Assembly (NCBI GenBank): GCA_039566865.1
Contig: CM076951.1
Location: 18,423,484-18,487,483 of the forward strand
Origin: Aurelia coerulea
Lineage: Eukaryota; Cnidaria; Scyphozoa; Semaeostomeae; Ulmaridae
Length of the DNA: 64,000 nt
Reading direction: 5' to 3'
The notes below the pieces were generated by a model. The model did not search any database, was not told the origin of the DNA, and worked only from the letters and a program-made list of their open reading frames with translations. Positions 44,360-54,867 of this stretch are shown piece after piece. The first letter of the stretch is position 1. Each line of letters begins with the position of its first letter. A program made the position numbers and the translations under genes.

Positions 44360-44690
44360 TTTGAAAATTAAGAAACAACCCTACCGGAATTGAAAAAGCT
44401 AACAAAGTTTTGTTCTTCCCATCACTCTCAAAAATGATTTAACATTGTACAGCAATATAGCAACTGTTTGGACATCATTTTGATTGCGAATTATGCTACT
44501 ACTTGCTTTGAGATGCTACAAAGTAATTTGGGAGCCCTTCAGACCAAACAAAATTATCTCTACAAATCCAGCATTAAGAATATAAGAAACACGTAAGACA
44601 TTTTTGATAGCAAAATGGACCAAAATTTTAAGAAACTGCCTATCAGCACTTGACCTTAGTTTCTTATAAAAAATTAGTGTATTACAATAA
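44360..44690. repeat. Dispersed repeat, copy 2
   Basis: Homologous to 21005-21345: AAGAAACAACCC, TTTGGGAGCCC, AATATAAGAAACACGTAAGA and AAGAAACTGCCTA(C/T)CAGC occur in the same order. Non-coding. Confidence 0.7.
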
Positions 44691-44705
44691 CATTAATGAG
44701 TGTGC

Positions 44706-44768
44706 CATCTCGTTCCCAGCGTTTTTTGTCACATCCCAATATGACAAAAGGCCCTGGGAACGAGGTTG
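44706..44768. repeat. Small palindrome, CTCGTTCCCAG hairpin
   Basis: ATCTCGTTCCCAGCGTTTTTTG pairs with CAAAAGGCCCTGGGAACGAGGT around a short loop. Likely a very short MITE. Confidence 0.55.
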
Positions 44769-45139
44769 ATGAGTGCGGCGTTTTGGGCATTGGAGGCAAA
44801 CTGAAATAAAGTATGGCATATGGGCATTTCTTTAGCCTTTTAATGGTGGCTATGAGATTAGATACAGTATATGTGCTCTGTTCCGCGCTGTTTATTCCAT
44901 TTAAGCCCAATCTCAAAAGTAATTCAGCTCAAGGCAAAACACGGCATAGTATTGATTGGAAGGACAGATAAGGCAATTTCTGGAAATGCGAAAAAACATC
45001 TCTATTGGACTTTGTCTGGACTTTTCCATTCTTTAGATTTCGAACCACCAATAAGGAGTCACAGTACACATATTTTTTATAAGAAACTGCCCATTAGAAA
45101 CTCAACTCTCAGATCGCCAACAAATTAAGAAACTCCAGT

Positions 45140-45310
45140 ACTGGGAGGGCATACCGGAAAAAGAGGGCCCAGGACCCACACCAGGACCAGGACCCGGAAG
45201 AGGACCCAAGGGAGGACCCAGAAGAGGACCCAAAGGAGGATCAGGAAGAGGACCTCAGGGAGGACTATATGGAGAACCCTTACAAGGACATTTACATGGA
45301 CCGGCTTGCC
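45140..45310. repeat. GAGGACCCA low-complexity tandem repeat
   Basis: Repeats of (A/G)GAGGACCCA(A/G) words. The plus-strand frame reads as Gly/Pro-rich (GPGPTPGPGPGRGPKGG), but this follows from the repeat, and no exon borders support a gene. Confidence 0.55.
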
Positions 45311-45994
45311 CAAAACTTTGTAATTTTGTAACTTTCACAAGTAGAGTTTTGACATTGCACATGATATTGACCAATTATTAATTGTTTGGGTGCAAATTTT
45401 TGTCATACTTCCTTGGGGATCCTAATAGTACTTTGCAAGCATTTGAAATAATAATGAGAGTATAAAGAATTTAAGAAAACTGTAAGACACTCTAGGCTGT
45501 AAAAATGGCTTAGATTATAGAAATTGATACGTGATGTGAGCTTCTTGCGTAAAGGAATCCAAGGAGTCACACAAAAACAATGCAACCTAAGTTAGGTTAT
45601 AAGTTCATGCACAACTTTCTTTATTACTAACAATTGAATTGGGCCAGTACTGAAAGTTTCTTAACATTATCAGATTTTGAGTACTGAGAGTTTCTTATGA
45701 GTTTCTTAGAGGTTCCATAACGATCTTCATGTTCATTACCTGTGCCTTCGTGAACTTTTCAAAACAAAGTTTTATAAAATCTTTCCACTGTTTCAACATT
45801 ATTCAAGTACCTTACGAGTAATATGATACAGGAAACAAGTGAAAGTAAAGATATGTTAAGGATTTCCTTTATCAAATTAAATAGTTTCTTAATATATTTT
45901 TTCCTAGTATTGGAGGTTACAAAAACTTTGTACCAGCATTTTGTTTTAAATTTTATATATTCTGTAAAAGAATAAGAATCAAACGATATTTCTA

Positions 45995-48900
45995 CCAGGT
46001 GTAGGGTAGTGTAGGGTGTAGGATAGTGTAGGGTAATGTAGGGTGTAGGGTAGTGTAGGATACTGAATGCTAGTGTAGGGTAATGTAGGGTGCAGGGTAA
46101 TGAAGGCTAGTGCAGGGTAGTGTAGGGTGTGGGGTAATGTAGGGTGTAGGGTAATGTAGGGTGTAGGGTAGTGTAGGATACTGAATGCTAGTGTAGGGTA
46201 ATGTAGGGTGCAGGGTAATGAAGGCTAGTGCAGGGTAGTGTTGGGTGTAGGGTAATGAATGCTAGTTTAGGGTAATGTAGGGTGCAGGGTAATGAAGGCT
46301 AGTGCAGGGTAGTGTAGGGTGTAGGGTAATGAAGGCTAGTGTACTAACATTGTTCTCAAAGCGGCTCAGACTAGATAAGCTTTGCTTTTTCTGAGTCGTA
46401 TAAGTTTTACAGTACATTGTATTATGAGTTTCTTATGAAAAAAAGTGTAGGGTAATGTAGGGTGTATGGTGGTGTGGGGTGTAGGGTAATGTAGGCTAGT
46501 GTAGGGTAATGTAGGGTGTAGGGTAATGTAGGGTGTAGGGTAATGTAGGGTAATGTAGGATGTAGGGTAGTGTAGGATAATGAATGCTAGTATAATGTAA
46601 TGTAGGGTGTAGGGTAATGAATGCTAGTTTAGGGTAATGTAGGGTGCAGGGTAATGTAGGCTAGTGTAGGGTAATGTAGGGTGTAGGGTAATGTAGGGTG
46701 TAGGGTAATGTAGGGTAATGTAGGATGTAGGGTAGTGTAGGATAATGAATGCTAGTATAATGTAATGTAGAGTGTAGGGTAATGAATGCTAGTTTAGGGT
46801 AATGTAGGGTGCAGGGTAATGAAGGCTAGTGTATTAACATTGTTCTCAAAGCGGCTCAGACTAGATAAGCTTTGCTTTTTCTGAGTCGTATAAGTTTTAC
46901 AGTACATTGTATTATGAGTTTCTTATGAAAAAAAGTGTAGGGTAATGTAGGGTGTATGGTGGTGTGGGGTGTAGGGTAATGTAGGCTAGTGTAGGGTAAT
47001 GTAGGGTGTAGGGTAATGTAGGGTAATGTAGGATGTAGGCTAGTGTAGGATAATGAATGCTAGTATAATGTAATGTAGGGTGTAGGGTAATGAATGCTAG
47101 TTTAGGGTAATGTAGGGTGTGGGGTAATGTAGGGTGTAGGGTATTGTAGGGTGTAGGGTAATGTAGGATGTAGGCTAGTGTAGGATAATGAATGCTAGTA
47201 TAACGTAGTGTAGGGTGTAGGGTAATGAATGCTATTGTAGGGTAATGTAGGATATAGGGTAATGAAGGCTAGTGTAGGGTAGTGTAGAGTGTAGGGTAAT
47301 GTAGGGTGTAGGGTAATGTAGGGTGTAGGGTAATGTAGGGTGTAGGGTAATGTAGCATGTAGGCTAGTGTAGGATAATGAATGCTAGTATAATGTAATGT
47401 AGGGTGTAGGGTAATGTAGGCAAGTGTAGGGTATTGTAGGGTGTAGGGTAATGTAGGTTGTAGGCTAGTGTAGGATAATGAATGCTAGTAAAACGTAATG
47501 TAGGGTGTAGGGTAATGAATGCTATTGTAGGGTAATGTAGGATATAGGGTAATGAAGGCTAGAGTAGGGTAGTGTAGGGTGTGGGGTAATGTAGGGTGTA
47601 GGGTAATGTAGGGTGTAGGGTAGTGTAGGATACTGAATGCTAGTGTAGGGTAATGTAGGGTGCAGGGTAATGAAGGCTAGTGTAGGGTAGTGTAGGGTGT
47701 GGGGTAATGTAGGGTGTAGGGTAATGTAGGGTGTAGGGTAGTGTAGGATACTGAATGCTAGTGTAGGGTAATGTAGGGTGCAGGGTAATGAAGGCTAGTG
47801 TAGGGTAGTGTAGGGTGTAGGGTATTGTAGGGTGTGTAGGGTAATGTAGGGTGTAGGGTAATGTAGGGTGTAGGGTAATGTAGGGTGTAGGGTAATGTAG
47901 GATGTAGGCTAGTGTAGGATAATGAATGCTAGTATAACGTAGTGTAGGGTGTAGGGTAATGAATGCTATTGTAGGGTAATGTAGGATATAGGGTAATGAA
48001 GGCTAGTGTAGGGTAGTGTAGAGTGTAGGGTAATGTAGGGTGTAGGGTAATGTAGGGTGTAGGGTAATGTAGGGTGTAGGGTAATGTAGCATGTAGGCTA
48101 GTGTAGGATAATGAATGCTAGTATAATGTAATGTAGGGTGTAGGGTAATGTAGGCAAGTGTAGGGTATTGTAGGGTGTAGGGTAATGTAGGCTAGTGTAG
48201 GGTAATGTAGGGTGTAGGGTAATGTAGGGTGTAGGCTAGTGTAGGATAATGAATGCTAGTATAATGTAATGTAGGGTGTAGCGTAATGAATGCTATTGTA
48301 GGGTAATGTAGGATATAGGGTAATGAAGGCTAGTGTAGGGTAGTGTAGGGTGTAGGGTAATGTAGGATGTAGGCTAGTGTAGGATAATGAATGCTAGTAT
48401 AATGTAATGTAGGGTGTAGGGTGTAGGGTAATGTAGGCAAGTGTAGGGTAATGTATGGTGTGGGGTAATGTAGGGTATAGGGTAATGTAGGGTAATGTAG
48501 GGTGTAGGCTAGTGTAGGATAATGAATGCTAGTATAACGTAGTGTAGGGTGTAGGGTAATGAAGGCTAGTGTAGGGTAATGTAGGGTGTAGGGTAATGTA
48601 GGGTGTAGGGTAATGTAGGGTGTAGGGTAATGTAGGGTGTATGGTAATGTAGGGTGTAGGGTAATGTAGGGTGTAGGGTAATGTAGGGTGTAGGCTAGTG
48701 TAGGATAATGAATGCTAGTAAAACGTAATGTAGGGTGTAGGGTAATGAATGCTATTGTAGGGTAATGTAGGGTGTAGGGTAATGAATGCTAGTGTGGGGT
48801 AATGTAGGATGTAGGGTAGTGAAGGCTAGTGTAGGGTAAGGTAGGGTGTGGGGTAATGTAGGGTGTAGGGTAATGAATGCTAGTGTAGGGTAGTGTAGGG

Positions 48901-49185
48901 TGTAGGGTGTAGGGTAGTGTATGATAATGAATGCTATTGTAGGGTAATGTAGGGTGTAGGGTAGTGTAGGCTAATGAAAGCTATTGTAGGGTAATGTAGG
49001 GTATAGTGTAATGAAGGCTAGTTTAGGGTAGTGTAGGGTACGAGAAAGCGCAGGGTTGGTAATGAAGCATCGTGTATGTTGTAGAGTGAAGTGAAGGGTA
49101 ATGAAGTATGTGTAGGGTGTAGAGTGTAGGGTAATGAAGGCTAAAGTAGAGTAACAAAGGTTAGTGTAGGGTGTATGGTAGAGTA
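45995..49185 (+). repeat. 3.2-kb G-rich satellite, TGTAGGG/TAATGTAGGG units
   Basis: Nearly unbroken array of 7-mer TGTAGGG and 10-mer TAATGTAGGG, alternating as a 17-bp unit, with variants such as GAATGCTAGTATAATGTAAT and GGCTAGTGTAGGATAATG. Higher-order copies are present. A unique about 85-bp block (CAAAGCGGCTCAGACTAG...) recurs at 46358 and 46848, 490 bp apart, and ATGTAGCATGTAGGCTAG recurs at about 47352 and 48085, about 733 bp apart. All G-runs are on the plus strand, so G-quadruplexes are possible. No coding. Confidence 0.95.
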
Positions 49186-49454
49186 GACCCCCACATATTT
49201 GCAGGTGATGCCAACCTTGAACCCATAGAAAAAGAAGCAAATACTTGTTAGCTAAATACTACGTTATATGGTTGTCACCAACTATTCGCTCATCTTCCTT
49301 TGTGTCAGCAGGTTTTTTTTTAGTACCACAACAGAATTTGAGTTTTTTTATTGTTATGCAGAGTAGCCTATCTACCTGGAAGGTACCTGTTACGTGTAGG
49401 GTAGCGTAGGCTCCCTACACTGACCCTACACAATCAATGCTATCCTAAATTGTG

Positions 49455-49793
49455 CCTTCATTTTTAACGAAATCGTTAGCAATTTTCAAGAGGGACATTG
49501 TGTCTACTCGTTGTTTATGAAAGTTTGATATCGCTAGCTCGGTTGAATCTTGCTTGCTTCATGTTTGAAGAACAAAGCCAGGTTTGAGGCATCTAGCCAT
49601 TGAGAAAGATCTCTCTGCAGATGCAGCAATTCGGTGTTAATAATCATGTTCTACGTTATACTAAATATACCACGGTTGCCCGGTTGACACATATCATTGA
49701 TTTATTTGAATGAAAAAAATGCAATCTTTGAAGAAAGTGGGGGGGGGGGCTATAGCCCCTCCCTAGCCCAATGGCTGTGCGGCCCCTGCAGTA
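49455..49793. mobile_element. Right end of a hAT-family element
   Basis: Aligns with 37306-37582: TTTTTAACGAAATCGTTAGC, then CATCTAGCCATTGAGAA, then CCCAATGGCTGTGCGGCCCCTG as the terminal repeat. The left half is missing. It ends 20 bp before the hAT transposase stop at 49813. Confidence 0.7.
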
Positions 49794-49812
49794 AGGTATG
49801 GTTCACAGGACA

Positions 49813-50397
49813 TCAGAATGGACGCTGATCAGTCATAGATATTCGCAGGTAGGTTTTTATCAACTTCAGCCTCTTGAAAGTTCTCTCGTCTTTTGCCACG
49901 GTGACAGGCGCTGTCATGAGAAGCCTGAAAGCTTTGTTGGTGAGCGGGAAAGCAGATTTCCAGTCTTCTGAAAATAAAGCAGCATCAGCCAAGCTATCAA
50001 ACTTCTTGTTCTTGAGCTGCACGTGGCTGACAAAGTTACCAAACTCTGCATGCAGTGCAAATGGGTCAACAGACATATTTGATGGAAATAACTGAATGAG
50101 CTCATTGACATCTTCTAGCTGTGGTTGTTTTAATGGTGGCTGCAAGACAGTGGCTAGTGGTTTAACTGCCTGGAGACATTGAGCAAGGTTATTCCCGAAT
50201 TGAACAATGTGCGTGTCCAATACTTTCCTGAACCTTGGCCGATAAAACTGGACCATCGACAGTTCAGCTTGGGTCTCAGGATTGTCATTGATCCTTCTTG
50301 GGAGTCTTCTGTTGCGATGTTTACATTGGAATTCAGCCTCTGGATCGCCTCCTAAGTTTACTGCATACTGGATGCCAGCCTGAATCTCTCCACCCAT
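49813..50397 (-). pseudogene. hAT transposase, C-terminal fragment with dimerisation region
   Basis: A 194-codon frame. RRLPRRINDN and YRPRFRKVLDTHIVQF belong to the helical insertion region of hAT transposases. FPLTNKAFRLLMTAPVTVAK followed by DERTFKRLKLIKTYLR is the C-terminal dimerisation block, in which the usual Cys-Glu-Arg-Ser/Thr-Phe appears as DERTF. The N-terminal BED finger and the first catalytic Asp residues are absent. It lies next to the terminal repeat at 49455-49793 on the side expected for the 3' end of the gene, so both probably derive from one element and identify the family behind the hAT MITE at 36972. The first Met at 50397 is probably not a real start. Confidence 0.75.
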
Positions 50398-50903
50398 TGC
50401 AGTCGTGTCTGCATTGATCCTCTTTAAATTTTGGAAAATTTGGATTTTGTTTTTATTTTATTTGGAATATCAGAACCATTTTGACATTTTTTGAAATCTG
50501 AAACATATAATTTTCTGTCGAGTCTGTCGCTGTTTAAATTTTGGAATTTTTAGGAAACCAGGGGGTTCCTTAAAATTGATGCCAATTGTGAATGTTTTCT
50601 ACTCTACACTTTACCCTTTACTATTCTCCAATGTTATTCTAATTTCTAAATAGACTTGTCCAGATAGCCCAGAAAGCGCAACTAAAAGTACTTTTAGAAA
50701 CCTGAGAATGTAATTCACAAACTTGAACAATTTCCAAATATTAGATGTTGCAAGACGGGGGACATTTAAAACTTGGTTATGAACAACACAGTCGTTCTAG
50801 CCCATTGGTAGTGAACGTGTCAACTTTGTCAAGTTTCGATCCGTTATGCAAGTTTTCCGCTTTGAAATTCAATGCATCTCCGACAGTTAGAAGATGTCCC
50901 TTA
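50398..50903. other. No gene recognised
   Basis: AT-rich. The open stretch before the duplicated exon (50745-50903) has no motif. Confidence 0.4.
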
Positions 50904-51316
50904 CCAGAAGATGTCCCTTACCGGAGTCCTAACAGAAAGAATCCTTCAATGAGGCGGGATGAAATTGACTCACTTTTAGAATCATGTATTCTGTTCATAA
51001 ACTCCATCGTGGAAATGATGATGATAAGGAGGAAGGTGAAGGTGCAGGTGGTTTAATGGAGGGGGTTGAAGGTGGGGGTGCAGATGTTGGAGTAATAGCA
51101 GTAGACGAAGGAGTTGTTGAAGACAGAGATGCAGAGGTTATAGGGGAAGATGTGTTAATGGATGATATAACAAGGCAGGAAGTCATGAATAGTAGCAATG
51201 AAGAAGTCGGAGCAATACCGATAGATTTAGTTGAGGAAGTTGTGGTGAATGAGGGTGAAGGGGTGGAACATAGCGATGAATTGTTGACAAGGCGCCATGT
51301 CACTGCTCAAAGATAC
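50904..51316 (+). pseudogene. Duplicated WWPxDVPxRSPN exon, frameshifted copy
   Basis: 413 bp nearly identical to 52942-53355. It begins within PEDVPYRSPNRKNPSMRRDE and LLESCILFINSIVE. One A is missing from a four-A run at about 51014, shifting the frame so that it stops at 51056; the remaining acidic sequence is readable only in another frame. The WW part of the motif lies outside the duplicated block. Substitutions relative to the other copy are few, so the duplication is recent. Confidence 0.7.
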
Positions 51317-51399
51317 AGTAAAGATACAGTTAGTTTCTTTGTTGGCATTTTCAAATTTGCTCAATCATTAAGTCTTTAAGGATTAAGGCTTTTTTTTTA

Positions 51400-52168
51400 T
51401 CACGTCAAAAACAGCACCCGAGGATAGTCTTATTTACCAAGCTTATTTAGTGAATTTGGAACTTCCATCCGATCTAAATTGTAATACGCATATCGAGAAT
51501 GTTACGCGAAGTCTAAATCTAGAAGACTTTCACTCCTGCACCAAGAGCATGTTCAGGCTTAGCAATAAAACCAACTATAATAGATATTGGAAGAGAGAAA
51601 TGTCCTTTTCAAAAAAGGGGGAGTTCCTCTTCCATATAAAAAAAGGCATCACGCTGGAGCCATATTTAATGCAACATAACAAACGAAAGCTAAGGGTGAT
51701 TACTAGTAAACTTAGACTCAGCGACCATTGTCTTGCGATTGAGACAGGCCATAGACAATCCCCAAAAATTAATAGGAAAGATCGGGTCTGTCAAATTTGT
51801 AATGAGGAATTCATTGAAGATGAACACTTCCTACTTAAATGTGAACACTATTCAGTTGTTAGAGATGCATTTCTGAATCAAATTTTTGAAAGTTATCCAA
51901 GTACGAAACACCTTTCCCCTGGTGATTTGCTTCAATTCATGTACTTGTGTGAGGATCAAGAAACAATCGACAATCTCCTCAAATTCACTGGACAAATTAC
52001 TGATATCCGAGAAAAAACATTACACAATTTAAATATCCCCAAGTCTCTGTACAACGCATATATGTATATGATTCATGTTATTGTTATTTAGGTGTAGTAA
52101 GTTAGTTACTACTTTTCTTTATCTTTTTATGTTATGTTGTATTGTAGCCGTATAGCTGAATGAATGAA
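51400..52168 (+). pseudogene. LINE ORF2 C-terminal fragment and 3' end
   Basis: The frame 51450-52091 encodes the C-terminal tail of a non-LTR retrotransposon. It shows LRVITSKLRLSDHCLAIETG followed by VCQICNEEFIEDEHFLLKCE, a Cys/His motif typical of the ends of CR1/L2-like ORF2 proteins, then LLKFTGQIT. A 3' untranslated region follows and ends in GAATGAATGAAAAAAAAA at about 52150-52168. RT and endonuclease are absent, so it is strongly 5'-truncated. It lies between the two duplicated WWP exons and is different in sequence from the LINE at 3887-5866. Confidence 0.7.
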
Positions 52169-52893
52169 AAAAAAATTTCTTTCGAAACCAGGCAATAATC
52201 TTTCTTTCTCCAACTCTGTACATTTCAATGTTAATCTTGACATAACACATCGTTGCGTTATCTGGGATAACATACCTCCTTACCAGTGGTAGCAGTTAGA
52301 TTTCTGCTAATTTGCGTTACTCATCTTCAAAGAATGAAACTTAAAGCTTCTTTTCCAGTAAGAAAAGGGCTACTTTGATTTTCCAACAGTAAATATCATT
52401 GTAAAGTTAAATGACAGCAGAGCAAAGGTGCAGAAAACATGTAAAAATTGGTTAAAACTTTGAGAACCCCTTGGTTTCTTAGTATTTGTCAAATTTGAAC
52501 TGCAATAGACTCAAAAGAAAATTACATGTCTCTGTTCTCAAATGATACCAGAACAGTTAATATATATATAAAATATTTTCCTATTTATTAAAATATGAAA
52601 GTCAGACACTTTATTTGGGACGCCCTGTATGATAGAACACAATTTACATAACGGGTTTAATAAACATTGACAAATAAGTTGATAACATCCCTATTTGTGC
52701 ATGAATGCGAAGCGGAGGGTCCAAACAACCGGGGGGCTGCAAAGGAAGCCAAGTGCCCAGTAAAAAGCAATTATTTTGATTACTCATACTTATTGACCAA
52801 GATGTAGCACAAGAATGAGATGGTAGTCGAAACATTTGCAATTGCAGTTGCTTTGCAATGCCCGCTGGATGAGTAAAAATTGTTATCTTAGAC
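52169..52893. other. No gene; one transposon-end-like sequence
   Basis: Near 52611, TTTATTTGGGACGCCCTGTA resembles a right-end mariner-type inverted repeat (compare CAGGGTGTCCC at 9150). No matching left end was found. Confidence 0.35.
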
Positions 52894-54049
52894 ATGAAAA
52901 GAAAAGGAATATGGTCCTCCTTTAGTGAGCCAGAATGGTGGCCAGAAGATGTCCCTTACCGGAGTCCTAACAGAAAGAATCCTTCAATGAGGCGGGATGA
53001 AATTGACTCACTTTTAGAATCATGTATTCTGTTCATAAACTCCATCGTGGAAAATGATGATCATAAGGAGGAAGGTGAAGGTGCAGGTGGTTTAATGGAG
53101 GGGGTTGAAGGTTGGGGTGCAGATGTTGGAGTAATAGCAGTAGACAAAGGAGTTGCTGAAGACAGAGATGCAGAGGTTATAGGGGAAGATGTGTTAATGG
53201 ATGATATAACAAGGCAGGAAGTCATGAATAGTAGCAATGAAGAAGTCGGAGCAATACCGATAGATTTAGTTGAGGAAGTTGTGGTGAATGAGGGTGAAGG
53301 GGTGGAACATAGCGATGAATTGTTGACAAGGCGCCATGTCACTGCTCAAAGATACCGTAAAAACCCGCGTATTAAAAACCTGCATATAAGAACCTACAAT
53401 TTTGCAAATCAGCCTAAGTAGGTTCTTATGTGTTTGGTATTTAGTGGGAAATGAGGCTGTTCAGGTTCTTAAATTGGTTCTTATTTTATTCATGGCTTTC
53501 ATGAATTTCTTATCTTCAGATTCAAACTTCAGGCCTATTAGTTACTGTCAGTTCACATCAGTTGAGTTTATAAGATATATTCCCCAACAGAAATTTGTGG
53601 AAGAATCAGAAATGTTTATATAATCCAGAGAAAATCTTCCAAAAGCTTCTCATCAGGTAATAGAAACATTTTTTATTGTTCCACAAACTTCTGTTGTGAA
53701 TAAGACCACATGCTCTCTACAAACAAGAACCTATTTCAAATTCCAGGCTTAATGGGTCCTTATTTAATTGGGGTTTAATTGCAAATTTCAGCCTGTAGGT
53801 TCTTAATCCACTGGGTTTTATAGGGGACGTTAATCCGCTGGTTTTTACTTTAGTGGCATGTGCAGCGCATGAAACCTGCTGCTACGTTTGGGGAGAAACG
53901 GTGATGATGGAAGTGGATCCTCCAACTTGCGTGACTTGCATGAGATGTTTTTGTAATTTTCATAAGTTTTGCGTCACTAAGAAGGAGGAGGCAAAATTTG
54001 ACAACATGTGGAAGTGTGGTTGCGATGTTCGAGTCGATGACCTCAAAAC
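52894..54049 (+). CDS. Two-exon gene segment: WWPxDVP motif plus Cys-rich (PHD-like) module
   Basis: Exon 1 (ATG 52894 to 53356) encodes EPEWWPEDVPYRSPNRKNPS, then a helix LLESCILFINSIVE and an acidic Glu/Val/Gly-rich region ending in RRHVTAQRY. The donor is GTAAAA. Exon 2 (53854-54049) follows a TTTTTACTTTAG acceptor and joins in phase (C plus TG gives Leu). It encodes ACAAHETCCYVWGE, then TCVTCMRCFCNFHKFC and MWKCGCD, a PHD/RING-like Cys/His spacing (C-C...C-C...H-C...C-C), and ends at a GTAAGA donor. More exons must follow. The ATG may not be the real start. The same N-terminal motif occurs at 30362-31304 and in the decayed copy at 50904. I do not recognise the protein. Acidic tail plus zinc module suggests a chromatin- or DNA-associated role (inference). 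Confidence 0.5.
53357..53848. repeat. Foldback sequence filling the intron
   Basis: Starts GTAAAAACCCGCGTATTAA and ends with a close complement (TTAATCCGCTGGTTTTTAC). Inner blocks TAAGAACCTACA and TGTAGGTTCTTA also pair. The first base is the intron's GT donor and the end lies 5 bp before its AG. Confidence 0.55.
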
Positions 54050-54867
54050 GTAAGATCATAAGATATGCACTGAGTGAGTCACAGAAAATTTCAGCGTTTG
54101 CCAAAATGATCAGGAATCACAAATGCCTTGGAACAGACCTCACCAAAAGTTTTTTGTGCCTGAGAGCACAAAATTGCTCCAACATTGTGCCTGCAAAATG
54201 TTACCAACGTATGTCATGTAGGATTTAAATTCTTTCAATGCATCAAATGAAGCAAAGTTTGATAAACCCAGGGAACACTTCGTTGTAAAAGTTGGATGGT
54301 GCCTTTTGCAATAGATCTTTATCATAGACAATATATATGAAACTTTGGCTTTGTTTAGGAATACTCCCATTTCAACAATTGACATCGTATACAGTTGTTT
54401 CTTTGCTTTAAAGAGACACAATCGCATTCTATTCTTGTCCGAAAATCTCAATGAGAATTCCAGAGCATGAAGTAGGGGCCTCGTACATTCCAAAAATGTG
54501 TTTACTTTTTTGGTACGACATCTAGAAGTTTGAGAAAATAGTAAAAAGGATTGGGAAACAAAAATTTTGTACCCACACTTTTTTACGGTCCCGTGCGCAT
54601 AAGACAATGGAGCGATTTATCGCGCTAGTTCGTTTTCGGTGATCAAAATTTCCGCTAGAAGCGAGCCAGCTTGGTGGTCGAAATTTTCGCTAGAAGCCGG
54701 CATTGGGGCAAGTCGACCCATGTAACAGCAAAGTTCGAGCATTAACCAATCACCAACGCTGCATATGTCCTCTGAACAAAAACTCGAAGAAAAAGAAACA
54801 ATGGCAACACTATAATTTGTGCAGCAGCGTTAAACACAATAAATTGACAATCAATCAATTACAGAAA
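54050..54867. other. No gene assigned
   Basis: The minus-strand frame 54140-54607 (155 codons) and the short plus-strand frame after the 54049 donor show no motif. The downstream exon of the 52894 gene may be here. Confidence 0.35.

Noticed and set aside
45140..45330. Collagen-like Gly-Pro protein
   Set aside because: Explained by GAGGACCCA tandem repetition; no exon borders or Gly-X-Y register.
45995..49240. Possible CRISPR-like regular array or telomere
   Set aside because: Units are contiguous, degenerate 7/10-bp repeats without unique spacers, so not CRISPR. The unit is not TTAGGG and is flanked by ordinary sequence on both sides, so not a chromosome end.
50984..51379. 131-codon plus frame and 102-codon minus frame
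   Set aside because: The plus frame is the second half of the frameshifted duplicate exon; the minus frame (Ser/Thr-rich) is its antisense shadow.
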